DNA of 64,000 bases, from contig CAMAUY010000017.1 of NCBI GenBank assembly GCA_945861565.1, positions 1-64,000 on the forward strand. Direction: 5' to 3'. The translations under genes and the position numbers were made by a program. The stretch is from Akkermansia muciniphila. GTDB taxonomy: Bacteria > Verrucomicrobiota > Verrucomicrobiia > Limisphaerales > UBA9464. Shown here piece by piece: positions 26,011-35,500 of the stretch. Within the stretch, counting starts at the first letter, position 1; every line of letters starts with the position of its first letter. The notes under the pieces are model-generated. The model was not told where the DNA came from and did not search any database. It worked only from the letters and a program-made list of their open reading frames with translations.

Positions 26011-26533
26011 TAGCCACGCTGAGTCGGGCTCCGAAACGATTTTTGTAAAACAACTGGCGGTGCGCTGCCCCATATTCGTGGACAAGCTTGGTGATCTTCA
26101 CATCGAAACAGCAGTACTCCGCAATTTCCGCCATTCGTCCTTCCTTGAACCAGGCTAGCGCCAGCAGGCCTTCGCTCGTTTTTTCGAGCCCCAGAGTGGC
26201 TGAGGCAATGGAATCCAAAGAAAGCCGGTGCTGCAGAATCCGCTGCACTTCAACCAGCATATCCAGGGTCGGCACTTGAGTGAGGTCCAGCACGGTGTAG
26301 CCGTGCAGCACTTCATAGTCGAATCGGAGGTTGTTGAACCCGACCACAAGATCCGCCCGCTGCAACTCGCGTATCAGCTCGTTGACGCGTTTCTCCGAAT
26401 AAATTTCGTAGGTGCCGCGCGCCGTGCTGTAAGTCACCCCAATGCTCATGCGCATGTCGCGGATCTTATCCCAGCCCCCGACCTCGTCGGCGGATTTCTG
26501 AGTCTCCAGATCGAAATAGACGATATTCTTCAT
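26000..26533 (-). CDS. Ribonuclease H-like (DEDD) exonuclease-type protein
   Basis: The start chosen is the ATG at 26533 (MKNIVYFDLETQ), because the longer frame adds 40 residues unlike the family. The 177-residue protein has the DEDD exonuclease motifs: Exo I YFDLETQ (D, E), Exo II in LVVGFNNLRFDYEVL (D) and Exo III EYCCFDVKITKLVHEYG (Y/C and D). It resembles the predicted 3'-5' exonuclease/RNase H-like proteins (YprB-type) without a helicase or TPR partner. The likely role is nucleic acid processing, unproven. Its 3' end overlaps the membrane-protein gene by 11 bp in tail-to-tail orientation. Confidence 0.78.
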   Translation of the reverse strand: MKNIVYFDLETQKSADEVGGWDKIRDMRMSIGVTYSTARGTYEIYSEKRVNELIRELQRADLVVGFNNLRFDYEVLHGYTVLDLTQVPTLDMLVEVQRILQHRLSLDSIASATLGLEKTSEGLLALAWFKEGRMAEIAEYCCFDVKITKLVHEYGAAHRQLFYKNRFGARLSVAINW

Positions 26534-26641
26534 GGCTCGACCGGAGGATGGCCGACGGATCCGTAAACGCCAAGCGCGGGTCGGCCAGCAGTTCCTTGAC
26601 ACCGTTCCGCCGCTGCCCCCTTCATAGCCCTTCTCAATCTC

Positions 26642-27364
26642 ATGGGCGCTCAATGGAAACAGGCCGGCCGCGAGGCCGCCGCTTTAAAAAAGGGCCAGGT
26701 TGTCGGAAAACTGGTTCGCGAAATAATCATCTCCGCCAAGCTGGGCGGACCGGATCCTGACCTCAACGCCCGGCTGGCGGTGGCGGTCGAGAAGGCCAAG
26801 AAGGCTTCGGTAACACGCGATACGATCGAACGGGGGATCAAGAAGGGCAGTGGTCAGACCGACGACGCGGTCCAGTTCGAGTTGATCACCTTTGAAGGAT
26901 TCGCTCCCCACAAGGTGCCTGTGGTCGTGGAGTGCCTAACCGACAACCGTAATCGCACCGCTGCCGACATTCGTCACCTCTTCAAACACGGAGCGCTTGG
27001 TCAGCCCGGTAGCATGGCGTTTTTCTTCGATCGACTGGGCGTGGTGGAGGCGACTCACACCGGCAAATCCCGCGATCCGGAAGGGGACGCCATTGAAGCG
27101 GGAGCTCAAAACGAGGAGCCGCTCGAAGCCGAGGAAATTCCAGAAGGAAGCATCGGAGCCCGTTTTCTAACCGACATCAAGGACTTGGCGAGTGTCACGT
27201 CTTGGCTGGCGAAGGCGGGCTGGAAAATTGTCGCCAGCGAGCTCCGGTATGTGGCCAAGACACCCATCGAACTCGAGTCCGCCGTGCGCACAGACGTCGC
27301 TCGATTCCTGAACGACCTCGATGATCACGATGATGTCCATCGGGTGTACACCGCCCTGAAATAA
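26642..27364 (+). CDS. YebC/PmpR family regulator or translation factor
   Basis: The 240-residue protein has normal length for the YebC/TACO1 family. The N-terminal basic helical domain reads MGAQWKQAGREAAALKKGQ and ends with VTRDTIERGIKKGSGQ; the central part has FEGFAPHKVPVVVECLTDNR and the typical RTAADIRHLFKHGALGQPGS; the end is DDHDDVHRVYTALK. Members were first described as transcription regulators; more recent work ties them to translation of proline-rich stretches. The genome encodes long Pro/Arg-rich tails (rnr), which makes the latter role plausible. No ruvC neighbour is seen, although that is common elsewhere. Confidence 0.92.
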   Translation: MGAQWKQAGREAAALKKGQVVGKLVREIIISAKLGGPDPDLNARLAVAVEKAKKASVTRDTIERGIKKGSGQTDDAVQFELITFEGFAPHKVPVVVECLTDNRNRTAADIRHLFKHGALGQPGSMAFFFDRLGVVEATHTGKSRDPEGDAIEAGAQNEEPLEAEEIPEGSIGARFLTDIKDLASVTSWLAKAGWKIVASELRYVAKTPIELESAVRTDVARFLNDLDDHDDVHRVYTALK

Positions 27365-27482
27365 TTCCCAACCGTCCACCTTCCGAAATAGAGCCCGTTT
27401 TGGAACGGTGACCCGCAACCGGAGCGGAGACACCGACTGCCACCACCGCTCCGCCCTCTTTTGGGGGCCTCCCGTCTGAGCC

Positions 27483-29603
27483 ATGGAACTTCGAGAATTT
27501 GCAGAGCGAATTCTGTTCGCCACCACGCTGGACGAAAAGCTGGCCGCGCCCGAGAATCTAGTCGACGAACGACCGGGCCCCGCGATCGACGCTCCCGAAA
27601 TGCCGGGAAGGCCATCCGGATTGACGTTTAAACCAGCAGGCTCGGGTCGGTCGGATTTCCCCGGACTGAATCGGCTGGAACAAGAAACCGAACGGGGACG
27701 GCTGCTGCATTTCTTTGCGAATCACGAGCTGCTGGCCACGGAATTGATGGCCCTGGTTCTGCTCCGATTTCCCGAGGCTCCCGCCTCGTTTCGCCGCGGT
27801 GTCCTCCAGACCCTGCGGGAAGAACAGGAGCACATCCGCCTTTACCTAAAACGAATGCGGGAATGCGGGATCGAATTCGGAGCCTTGCCGGTCAGTGGCT
27901 ATTTTTGGCGGGCGGTGTCGCCCATGGATTCCCCGCTGGATTTTGTTACGGGGATCAGCTTGACCTTCGAACAGGCCAATTTGGACTTCGCCCGGCACTA
28001 CGCCCGAGCGTTCACCACCGTGGGCGACACTGCGACCGCCGAACTTCTCGACCGAATTTACCACGACGAAATCGCCCACGTGGCCCACGGACTCAAATGG
28101 TTCCGACGATGGAAGGAACCGGGCGTTAGCGACTGGCAGGCCTTTTGCCAGCAATTGAGGTTTCCCCTGTCGCCCCAGCGGGCGAAGGGCATCAATCTCA
28201 ATGTCGAGGGACGTCGCGCTGCCGGATTCGACCCGGAGTTCATCGCCGCCCTCAATGTATTTTCGCAGTCGCGCGGGCGGACTCCGGTGGTCTATCTCTT
28301 CAATCCGTTCACGGAAGGGTATCTCGCCTACGGACGCCAATTCACCCCGGTGAAACATCAAATGCTCCTGGCCGCGGATTTGGCACCTTTGCCGCAATTT
28401 CTCGCCAGTCCTGATGATATCGTCCTGGTGCCCCGCCGGCCGTCGGTGGCGTTTCGGAGCAACCTCAAGAATGCCGGGTTCCCGCCGCCGGAATTTGTGG
28501 AACTAGAGCGCGAAAACCCGAACCCTCCGGCGGCCTTGATGGAACGGAAACTGGGTGGACTTCGGCCCTGGGCATGGGGTCCCGACAGCCTAGAACTTCT
28601 AGGCCCCTTGTCTGCGAAGCTAGGGAAGTTGGAAGGAGAAGAACCGGGCTTTCATTCCGGGATGACCCCGCTCTATTCGAAGGCGTGGAGCGCCGAATTT
28701 CTCCGCCGGTTTCTTACCGACTTTAAATCCATGGGGTGGCTTTGCACCGAGGCGGAGACGGGGGTGGTGGTGAAGAACTTCGAGGCAGTCCTGGCTGCGG
28801 TGGATGCTATCCGCAGGCGCGGTCATCACAAAGTGGTCGTCAAGGAGTCATTCGGGCTGGCGGGCCGCAATATGATCCGCCTCTGGGAACCAGAAATCCT
28901 CGCGTCTCAGCAGAGGTGGATTACGGGGGCTTTGGCCAGCGGCCATCCCTTGGTTGTCGAGCCATGGTTGGAGCGGGTGGTTGATTTTTCCGTCCATTGG
29001 GAAATGAGTTCCGCCGGCCTCCAGTTGCGCGGATTCACGGGACTCATGACCGACCCTCGGGGCCAATTTCAGGCTAATTGGGCCGAACCCAGCTATCGGC
29101 GGCGGCCGCCGTCCGCCGTCCTCGCGTGCCTTCCTCCCCCGATGGGTTTTTTGCCGGGTATCATGCCACTGTATGAATCACTCCGCACTCGCCTGGAGTC
29201 CGAGCTTCGGTTGGTCCGGTACCAAGGGCCGGTGGGAATCGATGCCTTTGTTTACCGTTTGGCGGATGGCTCCTACCGTTTGAAGCCGGTGGTCGAGATC
29301 AACCCCCGGTACACCATGGGCCGCCTGACCCTGGAGTTGATGCGTCGAGTCGCTCCCGGAGCTGTGGGTTTCTTTCGCTTGCTCTCAATCAAGGAAGTGA
29401 TTGCGGCCGGGTTCCACGGTTTCGACGATTTCTCCGAACGTTGGGTCAAACAGTTTCCTATTCGCCTGACAGGCTCTCCGTTGCCCAAAATACAGGGAGG
29501 GGCGATCTGTTTAACCGACCCCCTTGAAGCCCGTGTCAGCCTCGCACTCTTCCAGGTCGGCAGCGCGTTGGCGACCCTCCGGCGCCTACTCCAAACGTTT
29601 TGA
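27483..29603 (+). CDS. DUF455 ferritin-like protein fused to an ATP-grasp domain
   Basis: The 706-residue protein has two recognisable halves. Residues 1-260 are a DUF455/MiaE-like four-helix ferritin fold with di-iron ligand candidates: E and H in ANHELLATEL (79-88), REEQEHIRLY (112-121), FEQANLDFARH (162-172) and YHDEIAHVAHG (193-203). A middle section (260-440) is unlike anything I know (TPVVYLFNPFTEGYLAYG). The end, about 440-660, looks like ATP-grasp: HKVVVKESFGLAGRNMI supplies the nucleotide lysine and glycine loop, PLVVEPWLERVVDFSVHW the hinge, and KPVVEINPRYTMGR the Mg-binding Glu/Asn. The combination suggests a ligase plus an oxygen- or iron-dependent step. The function is unknown. 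Confidence 0.75.
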   Translation: MELREFAERILFATTLDEKLAAPENLVDERPGPAIDAPEMPGRPSGLTFKPAGSGRSDFPGLNRLEQETERGRLLHFFANHELLATELMALVLLRFPEAPASFRRGVLQTLREEQEHIRLYLKRMRECGIEFGALPVSGYFWRAVSPMDSPLDFVTGISLTFEQANLDFARHYARAFTTVGDTATAELLDRIYHDEIAHVAHGLKWFRRWKEPGVSDWQAFCQQLRFPLSPQRAKGINLNVEGRRAAGFDPEFIAALNVFSQSRGRTPVVYLFNPFTEGYLAYGRQFTPVKHQMLLAADLAPLPQFLASPDDIVLVPRRPSVAFRSNLKNAGFPPPEFVELERENPNPPAALMERKLGGLRPWAWGPDSLELLGPLSAKLGKLEGEEPGFHSGMTPLYSKAWSAEFLRRFLTDFKSMGWLCTEAETGVVVKNFEAVLAAVDAIRRRGHHKVVVKESFGLAGRNMIRLWEPEILASQQRWITGALASGHPLVVEPWLERVVDFSVHWEMSSAGLQLRGFTGLMTDPRGQFQANWAEPSYRRRPPSAVLACLPPPMGFLPGIMPLYESLRTRLESELRLVRYQGPVGIDAFVYRLADGSYRLKPVVEINPRYTMGRLTLELMRRVAPGAVGFFRLLSIKEVIAAGFHGFDDFSERWVKQFPIRLTGSPLPKIQGGAICLTDPLEARVSLALFQVGSALATLRRLLQTF

Positions 29604-30079
29604 TTCCCCGCCTTGATCCGCGGATAGGAATCTGAAAATGAGAAAAAAAGCTCTCGACGGTGCCTTTTCTCCGGGTGCAGTTGTTATATATGCTGTATTG
29701 AACACGGGCACGCAGCCCTATTTCCCAGAAGACAGTGCTTGCCATGAGTATTGAATTCGTCGCCCCCCACGAAAGGGGAGTGGGAACCGCGGATAAACGC
29801 CGATCGACCCAGATTCCAGGCCTATTCTATCCGCGTCAATCCGAGTTCATCCGCGGTTCTTCTTCGCGGCTTCCTTATCCGCGGATTTGGGCCCCGGTTG
29901 ACGGCTGGACCTCGGAGGCCACTGCCCAGTAACCTATATTGGCCCTGCGGCATAAGTCTCTGACCCAACTCATCGAATCGGAGTCCAGAGTGGCAGCCCG
30001 GTTCCAGCTCAACTTCACTCGAATGCTTTGTGTCAAACTCGCCGGCGGCTGCAGACCGGAGTAAGAGAGGTCGCGGTCC
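29604..30079. other. Intergenic region with an imperfect inverted repeat
   Basis: About 475 bp lie between the DUF455 fusion and the trmL stop. It holds an imperfect 30-bp inverted repeat (29785-29858). The rest shows no supported gene. Confidence 0.45.
29785..29858. repeat. Imperfect 30-bp inverted repeat of the ATCCGCGG type
   Basis: Left arm 29785-29814 and right arm 29829-29858 pair with 24 of 30 positions. Both arms begin AACCGCGGAT when read inward. Similar ATCCGCGG words recur just outside (near 29875-29890). It can fold into a long hairpin with a 14-nt loop. Such units are scattered intergenic repeats in environmental genomes. Confidence 0.6.
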
Positions 30080-30586
30080 TCATTTCAGAACCTCCGCAAA
30101 ACCATTTTGCCTCAGCGCTTCATATAATACAATCGCCGCGCAATTCGCCACATTTAGCGAACGCGCCGCGCTGTTTCCCATCGGAATTCGCAGCCACGTC
30201 TTGCGTTCCGCCTCCAAGAGCGTGTTAGGCAATCCCGCTGTCTCGCGTCCGAAGACCAGGTAATCCCCCCGATGATACTGAACATCGGTGTACAACCGCG
30301 GACCGCCAGATTCGATGAACCAGATGCGATTCGCGTCAGAAACCCCGGCTCGAAAGGTTGGCCAATCCGGCCAACGGTGCCATGTCACGTGTTGCCAGTA
30401 GTCCATGCCCGCCCTTCGCAACTGAGCGTCATCGAGACGAAAACCGAAAGGCTCGATCAAATGAAGTCTAGAATTTGTAGCCGCGCAAAGGCGGGCGATG
30501 TTCCCTGTGTTCGGCGGGATTTCAGGCTCGAGGAGGACAATGTTCAACGCGTCGGATCCTACCTCCGGAGAGGGAGAGAATGACAA
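30080..30586 (-). CDS. trmL: tRNA (cytidine/uridine-34-2'-O)-methyltransferase TrmL
   Basis: TrmL is a SPOUT methyltransferase that 2'-O-methylates the wobble base of leucine tRNAs using S-adenosylmethionine. The 168-residue protein has the trefoil-knot motifs in order: motif 1 LLEPEIPPNTGNIARLC (18-34), motif 2 DYLVFGRETAGLP, and motif 3 IPMGNSAARSLNVANCAAIV near the C-terminus. The N-terminal seven residues before DALNIVLLEP are not conserved-looking, so a start a few codons later is possible. It is divergent from the giant repeat protein gene, starting 60 bp away. The assignment is firm. Confidence 0.93.
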   Translation of the reverse strand: MSFSPSPEVGSDALNIVLLEPEIPPNTGNIARLCAATNSRLHLIEPFGFRLDDAQLRRAGMDYWQHVTWHRWPDWPTFRAGVSDANRIWFIESGGPRLYTDVQYHRGDYLVFGRETAGLPNTLLEAERKTWLRIPMGNSAARSLNVANCAAIVLYEALRQNGFAEVLK

Positions 30587-30645
30587 CGCGCAAACCTCTT
30601 TTAATTTGAGTATTCCTCGAGGGGGGAGTATTCGAATTACGTCTT

Positions 30646-31023
30646 ATGCAACCCATCCGCTGGTTCACTGGGCCACTTCTTACGGTGCCAATATCGGCTT
30701 TGGTATCTCTAGCGGGACTTCAAGGATTAGCCGCACCGGCCTCATTCGCGATTGTACTCGGCCAGACGGTCACCACGAATGTCCCCGGACCGGGTGCGGG
30801 GGTGATTGAAAGCGCGGGTGGACAGGATGTTTACACGTTCACGGTGCCGGCCGGGAAGGCCGTGTATTTCGATGAACTTACGGGCTACAACTGTGACGGT
30901 AAATTGCGGTGGCAATGTATCGGTTCGAAAGGGGAACAGGTATTCGACGAGCAGTTCGGAGCCGTGGGTCCATGCGATACACGAGATGTCGGGATGCGGA
31001 TTCTGACAAACGGGGGGGAGTAA
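30646..31023 (+). pseudogene. 5' part of giant repeat protein, ended by in-frame TAA
   Basis: It opens with a signal peptide (MQPIRWFTGPLLTVPISALV, cut near GLAAPA) and the first 118-residue repeat unit. The frame is closed at codon 126 by TAA at 31021-31023, where sister repeats read GGDYTIT (here GGE-stop-TIT). The same frame continues open from 31024 for about 2,935 codons as the rest of the protein. The downstream part has no signal peptide of its own, so both parts look like one gene broken by a nonsense codon (or a sequence error). Confidence 0.75.
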
Positions 31024-32514
31024 ACCATTACCGTTTCCGGCGTAGATGGCAAGGTGAGTGGCTACGATTTCCGTTTGGTGCCGGTCGAAGTTCAAGGGTT
31101 CAGCCTCGGGTTTGATCAGACGGTCACGACCAATTTTCCGGGGCCGGGAGCAGGTGTGATCGAGAAGCCGGGCAGTCAGGATGTCTACACGTTCACGGCA
31201 TCGGCCGGGAAGGCCGTGTATTTCGATGAACTTACGGGCTACAACTGTGACGGTAAATTGCGGTGGCGGTGCATCGGTCCGAAAGGGGAACAGGTATTCT
31301 ACGAGCAGTTCGGAGCCGTGGGTCCATGCGACACGCGGGATGCCGGAATGCGCATTCTGACAAATGGGGGAGACTACACGATCACGGTTGACGGTGTGGA
31401 AGACGCGGTGGGCGGCTATGATTTCAGAATTGTGCCCGTGCAAGTCCAGTCGTTTGATATTGCATTGAACCAGCTCGTGACCACAAACGTTCCGGGACCG
31501 GGCGCGGGAATGATCGAAAAACCCGGCGGTCGTGACGTGTTTAACTTCATCATTCCGGCAAGGAAAGTAGTCTATTTCGACGAGCTTTCGCGGAACAACT
31601 GCGACTCGGGCCTACGGTGGCGATGCATCGGTCCAACCGGGCAACAGATCTTCGACGAACGGTTTGGAGCAATCGGTCCCTGCAACACCCGAGACGCGGG
31701 TGCGCACGTCTTGGAGACCGCCGGTGCTTACACGCTGACGGTATACGGCGATGAGGATATCGTGGGCAGCTATGATTTCCGCCTTGTGCCGGTAGAGACG
31801 CAAACTTTCACCCTCGGTTTGGATCAGACCGTGACCACGAATGTGCCGGGACCCGGCGCGGGCGCCATCGAGCATCCGGGATGGCAGGATGTGTATAACT
31901 TTAGAGTGCCGGCTGAATCGCTAATATATTTTGACGAGTTGTCTCGCAACAACTGTGATTCAGGCCAGCGCTGGCGATGCGTCGGACCGCAAGGGGAGCA
32001 GATTTTTGACGAGAGGTTCGGTGCAATCGGGCCGTGCGATACGCATGACGCTGGACTCAAGCTGCTGACAAACGGCGGTGATTATACAATCACTGTATAC
32101 GGAGTCGAGGATACCGTGGGCGGTTACGACTTTCGATTGGTGTCCACTTCCGAACAATCATTCGCTCTGCATCTGAATGAAACGGTGACCAATGGCCTCT
32201 CGGCGACCGGAGCGGGACTCGTTCAAGTCCCCGGCGAGACAGACACCTTTTCGCTAGAAATCGATACGAACACGACCGTCTATTTCGATGCTCGAACTGG
32301 AAACAGTTGCGTTTCCGGGCTTCGATGGCGGGGAGTCACTCCCTCGGGTGTAACCCTCTTCGATCGCGTGCTCTCGGCCGATGGTCCATGCGGTGGTGGG
32401 GATCCCGGGGTGATCACACTGACCAATTCGGGGATTTACAAGATCGTTGTTTCTGGGATCGAAGACGGCATCGGTGGGTATTCCTTTCGAGTATGGTCTC
32501 AGTCGCCGAGCATT
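30745..32514 (+). repeat. Five tandem 354-bp repeats (118 aa each)
   Basis: Repeat starts fall at 30745, 31099, 31453, 31807 and 32161, a constant 354 bp. Each begins with a Phe-Thr/Ser-Leu-like strand and DQTVTTNVPGPGAGVIE and contains a three-cysteine pattern (NC, RC, PC). Units 1 and 2 are nearly identical at DNA level over 50 bp and more (30868 onward against 31222 onward), while unit 5 is most divergent, indicating recent duplication at the 5' end. The nonsense codon is in unit 1. Confidence 0.85.
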
Positions 32515-35500
32515 GCGGTACAACCGGAAGATACGATCGGCGCTATCGGGGAACGGGTCGTTTTGGGGATTGAGGCGGGGATCTTTCAACCGTTGCACTA
32601 CCAATGGCAGCGTGGCATCGAAAATCTGCCGGGTCAGAATGGATCCACGTTGGCCCTGGACCCCGTTCAGGCGAGCCAGGCGGGTACCTACCGGGTGGTG
32701 GTGACCAATGGGTTCGGATCAGTGACGAGCCGCGATGCATTGGTTCGAGTGTTCAACGGACGCTATATCCCGGTAAGCCAGGCTATCCGGAGGTCTCTTC
32801 CGGTCCTGGTCGGCGACGGCGTACGCATCCAGTTGTTCAACGGAATCGGAGGGGGCACGCCGCCGACAGCTGCCCTGTTGAACGGCCGGACGGCTGATGG
32901 CAACACCCTCTCACCCGAGATCGATTTCCCGCGTCCCGGAAACATCATTCAGGTGGGCGACAAGTTCGATGTTTTCTTTGCGAACACGACGATTCCGCCG
33001 GAGGCGGTTCGCAATCTCAGCGCCCGAAATTTCGTCCTGCAACACGACTTTCTGCTGCGCGTGAGCAGGGATTTGGACCTGAATCCAACCACTCCCGAGA
33101 TCGAGATCAAGCTGGGCGTGGGCAGTGATGACGGGTTCGATCTGCGTATTGGCGACATATTCATTGGGAATGCAAATGATCGGTCGTTTAACTATTCGTG
33201 GAGGGACGTGGCTTTTGCGGGGGAAGGATTGTATCCGGTGACCTTACTATTCTCGGCCAATGCGGCTGGGCAAAGTGGCCTCGAATTTGGCTGGCAGACC
33301 GCCATGAGCGGAGGCGCACAAATTGTGCCTCAGAAGGTGCTCTACACCGCGCCGGATGTCGGTGCCGAACAAATTACTTTTGAGGAGACCGGAGTGGGCA
33401 CGGTGCTGTCGAACCAGTACGCGCCACTCGGAGTTGTCTTTGCCGTCAATCCGGCTGCTGCGATCACCAAGAATCGTCCGCTGGAACTCGTGCCAGTGTC
33501 GCCACCCACCGTGTGGGCCTATCCGGATTCTAAGACAAATGCACCGGGAGAACTTTCGTGGCAATTCTCGGCTTCGGGTGGTAACACGCCAGGGTATACC
33601 GATCTCGTTGGGTTCTATCTGATTAATGCCCGGGCGCCTGGAACGGAGGTGACCGCCTATGATCCGGCAGGAGCTCAAGTGTATTCGAATCGGATTGCGG
33701 CGGGAGGCGGAAGTCAGGAACGAGTCTTGATCACGAGTCCGGCAATTCACCGCGTGGTCTTGCGCTGGCCGGCGGGTGTGCTTTCGCCCGCAGTCGACAA
33801 TCTAACATTTGATTCGATCATCGCAGTACCGCGGTCTGTCCAATTTTCCGCGGTGTCCGATCGCACGGCCCTGCCGGGCGGCGAAATCGCTTTCCGCGTC
33901 CCAATCGTTCCGGAGACTGCCGCCGTGGTGTTTGAGTTGATCGCAGGCCCGGCTGGGGCGTCGATCGATCCGGCGACGGGAATCTTTCGTTGGAATCTGC
34001 CGCCGTCGGCCAGAGGCATTTATCCAGTCGTACTCCGTGTACGTGACGCATTTGGTGGCGATGACACGGTGGCGTTTTCGGTCACGGTGCCCACGCTTCC
34101 AAACTTGGCGATCTCAAGACTCGAAGCGCCGACTTCCGGTGAAACGTCGGGCACGTTTTCCTTGACAGTACGTGAGGTCAACCGCGGGACGGGGCCGGCA
34201 ACGGGAAGTTGGAAGCTGGGCTTGTGGATTTCCCCAAATCAAAATATCGGAGCGGGGGCACAGCTGCTGGCTGAGGTGCCTTTTACCGGCACATTGCCAG
34301 CCGGACAATTCATCGAGCGCACCTTGCAGTATCGCCTGCCGGGTGGGCCCGGCGATTATTACATCATCGCCCGGAGCGACGCGTCGGATTCCGTCATCGA
34401 GCTCAACGAGTCTGACAATGAGGCCATCACCGGTGTGCCGGTTCATGTCGATTATGCGTATACTGCAATCGTCGGCACATCGTTCGAGCGGGGGGTGGCG
34501 GGGATTCCAATTCCTCTGGAGGGGCAGGCCCTTCGGCGGGACAATCGGCCGGCAGTGGGTGAACTCGTGAATGTCTTTGTGGGCGTCAAAGGCACCACAC
34601 GCATTCTCTCAGCACTGACGGATGATCAAGGCCGATTTCGGGTCGTCTTCCGCCCGCTATTAGGCGAGGCAGGAACGTATACAGTTGGTGCGGCGCATCC
34701 GGCGGCGGTGGACGCTCCCGTGCAGGATCAGTTCACATTGTTAGGAATGGGATTGGAACAGCGCGAAGGTCGCATTGTCGTACCTGCTACCACCAAGGGC
34801 ACACATATGGTGGCGCTTCGAAACAATGGGGATGTTCCGCTGACCGGAGTAACGATAGCGGTCATCGAGGGAGCGGATGCGTTGCCGGGAATTGCGGTGA
34901 CGCCATCGATTCCAGGGACGCTGGCGGGCAACGGCAACATTCAGGCCGAAATCCAAGTTCAATCGACGCGCGATGAAACGGTGGCCGGGCGGATCCTTTT
35001 GCGTATCACGACCACCGAGGGACTAAGTGCCGACTATCATCTGGCGGTGCAGGTTGTCGGCAAGCAGGCCCATCTTATATCGGAGCCCGCTTCACTCACC
35101 GCGGCGGTGTTGCGCGGTGATCAAACTGCCGTTCGATTTGACGTGGAGAATACCGGAGGATTGCCGAGTGGGCCGCTGAAGGTGCTGTTGCCGGTGTCGT
35201 GGATGAGCGTCGGCGATGGCATGCCGCTCCCGGCTTTGCCAGCCGGCGGCGTGCGCCGGGTAACACTCTTGGTGAGGCCCCCGGGGGATTTGCCTCTGAC
35301 CGATCACCAAGGTTCGCTGGTGGTGACCGACGGCACCAATCACCTCAATGTACCCTTTGTGTTCCGGGCTGTCTCGGATGCGCGAGCGAGTCTGACTCTC
35401 GAGGCTACCGACGAGTACACGTTTTACGCGGCGAGTTCGCCACGAGTGGCCGGAGCGAAGGCTGTTGTACGGGAGCAAGGTTCCACGACGGTTGTGACAA

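Noticed and set aside
30742-31443. Minus-strand 233-codon open frame in the giant protein
   Set aside because: It is the reverse of the 118-residue repeats and repeats with the same 354-bp period; no family resemblance of its own.
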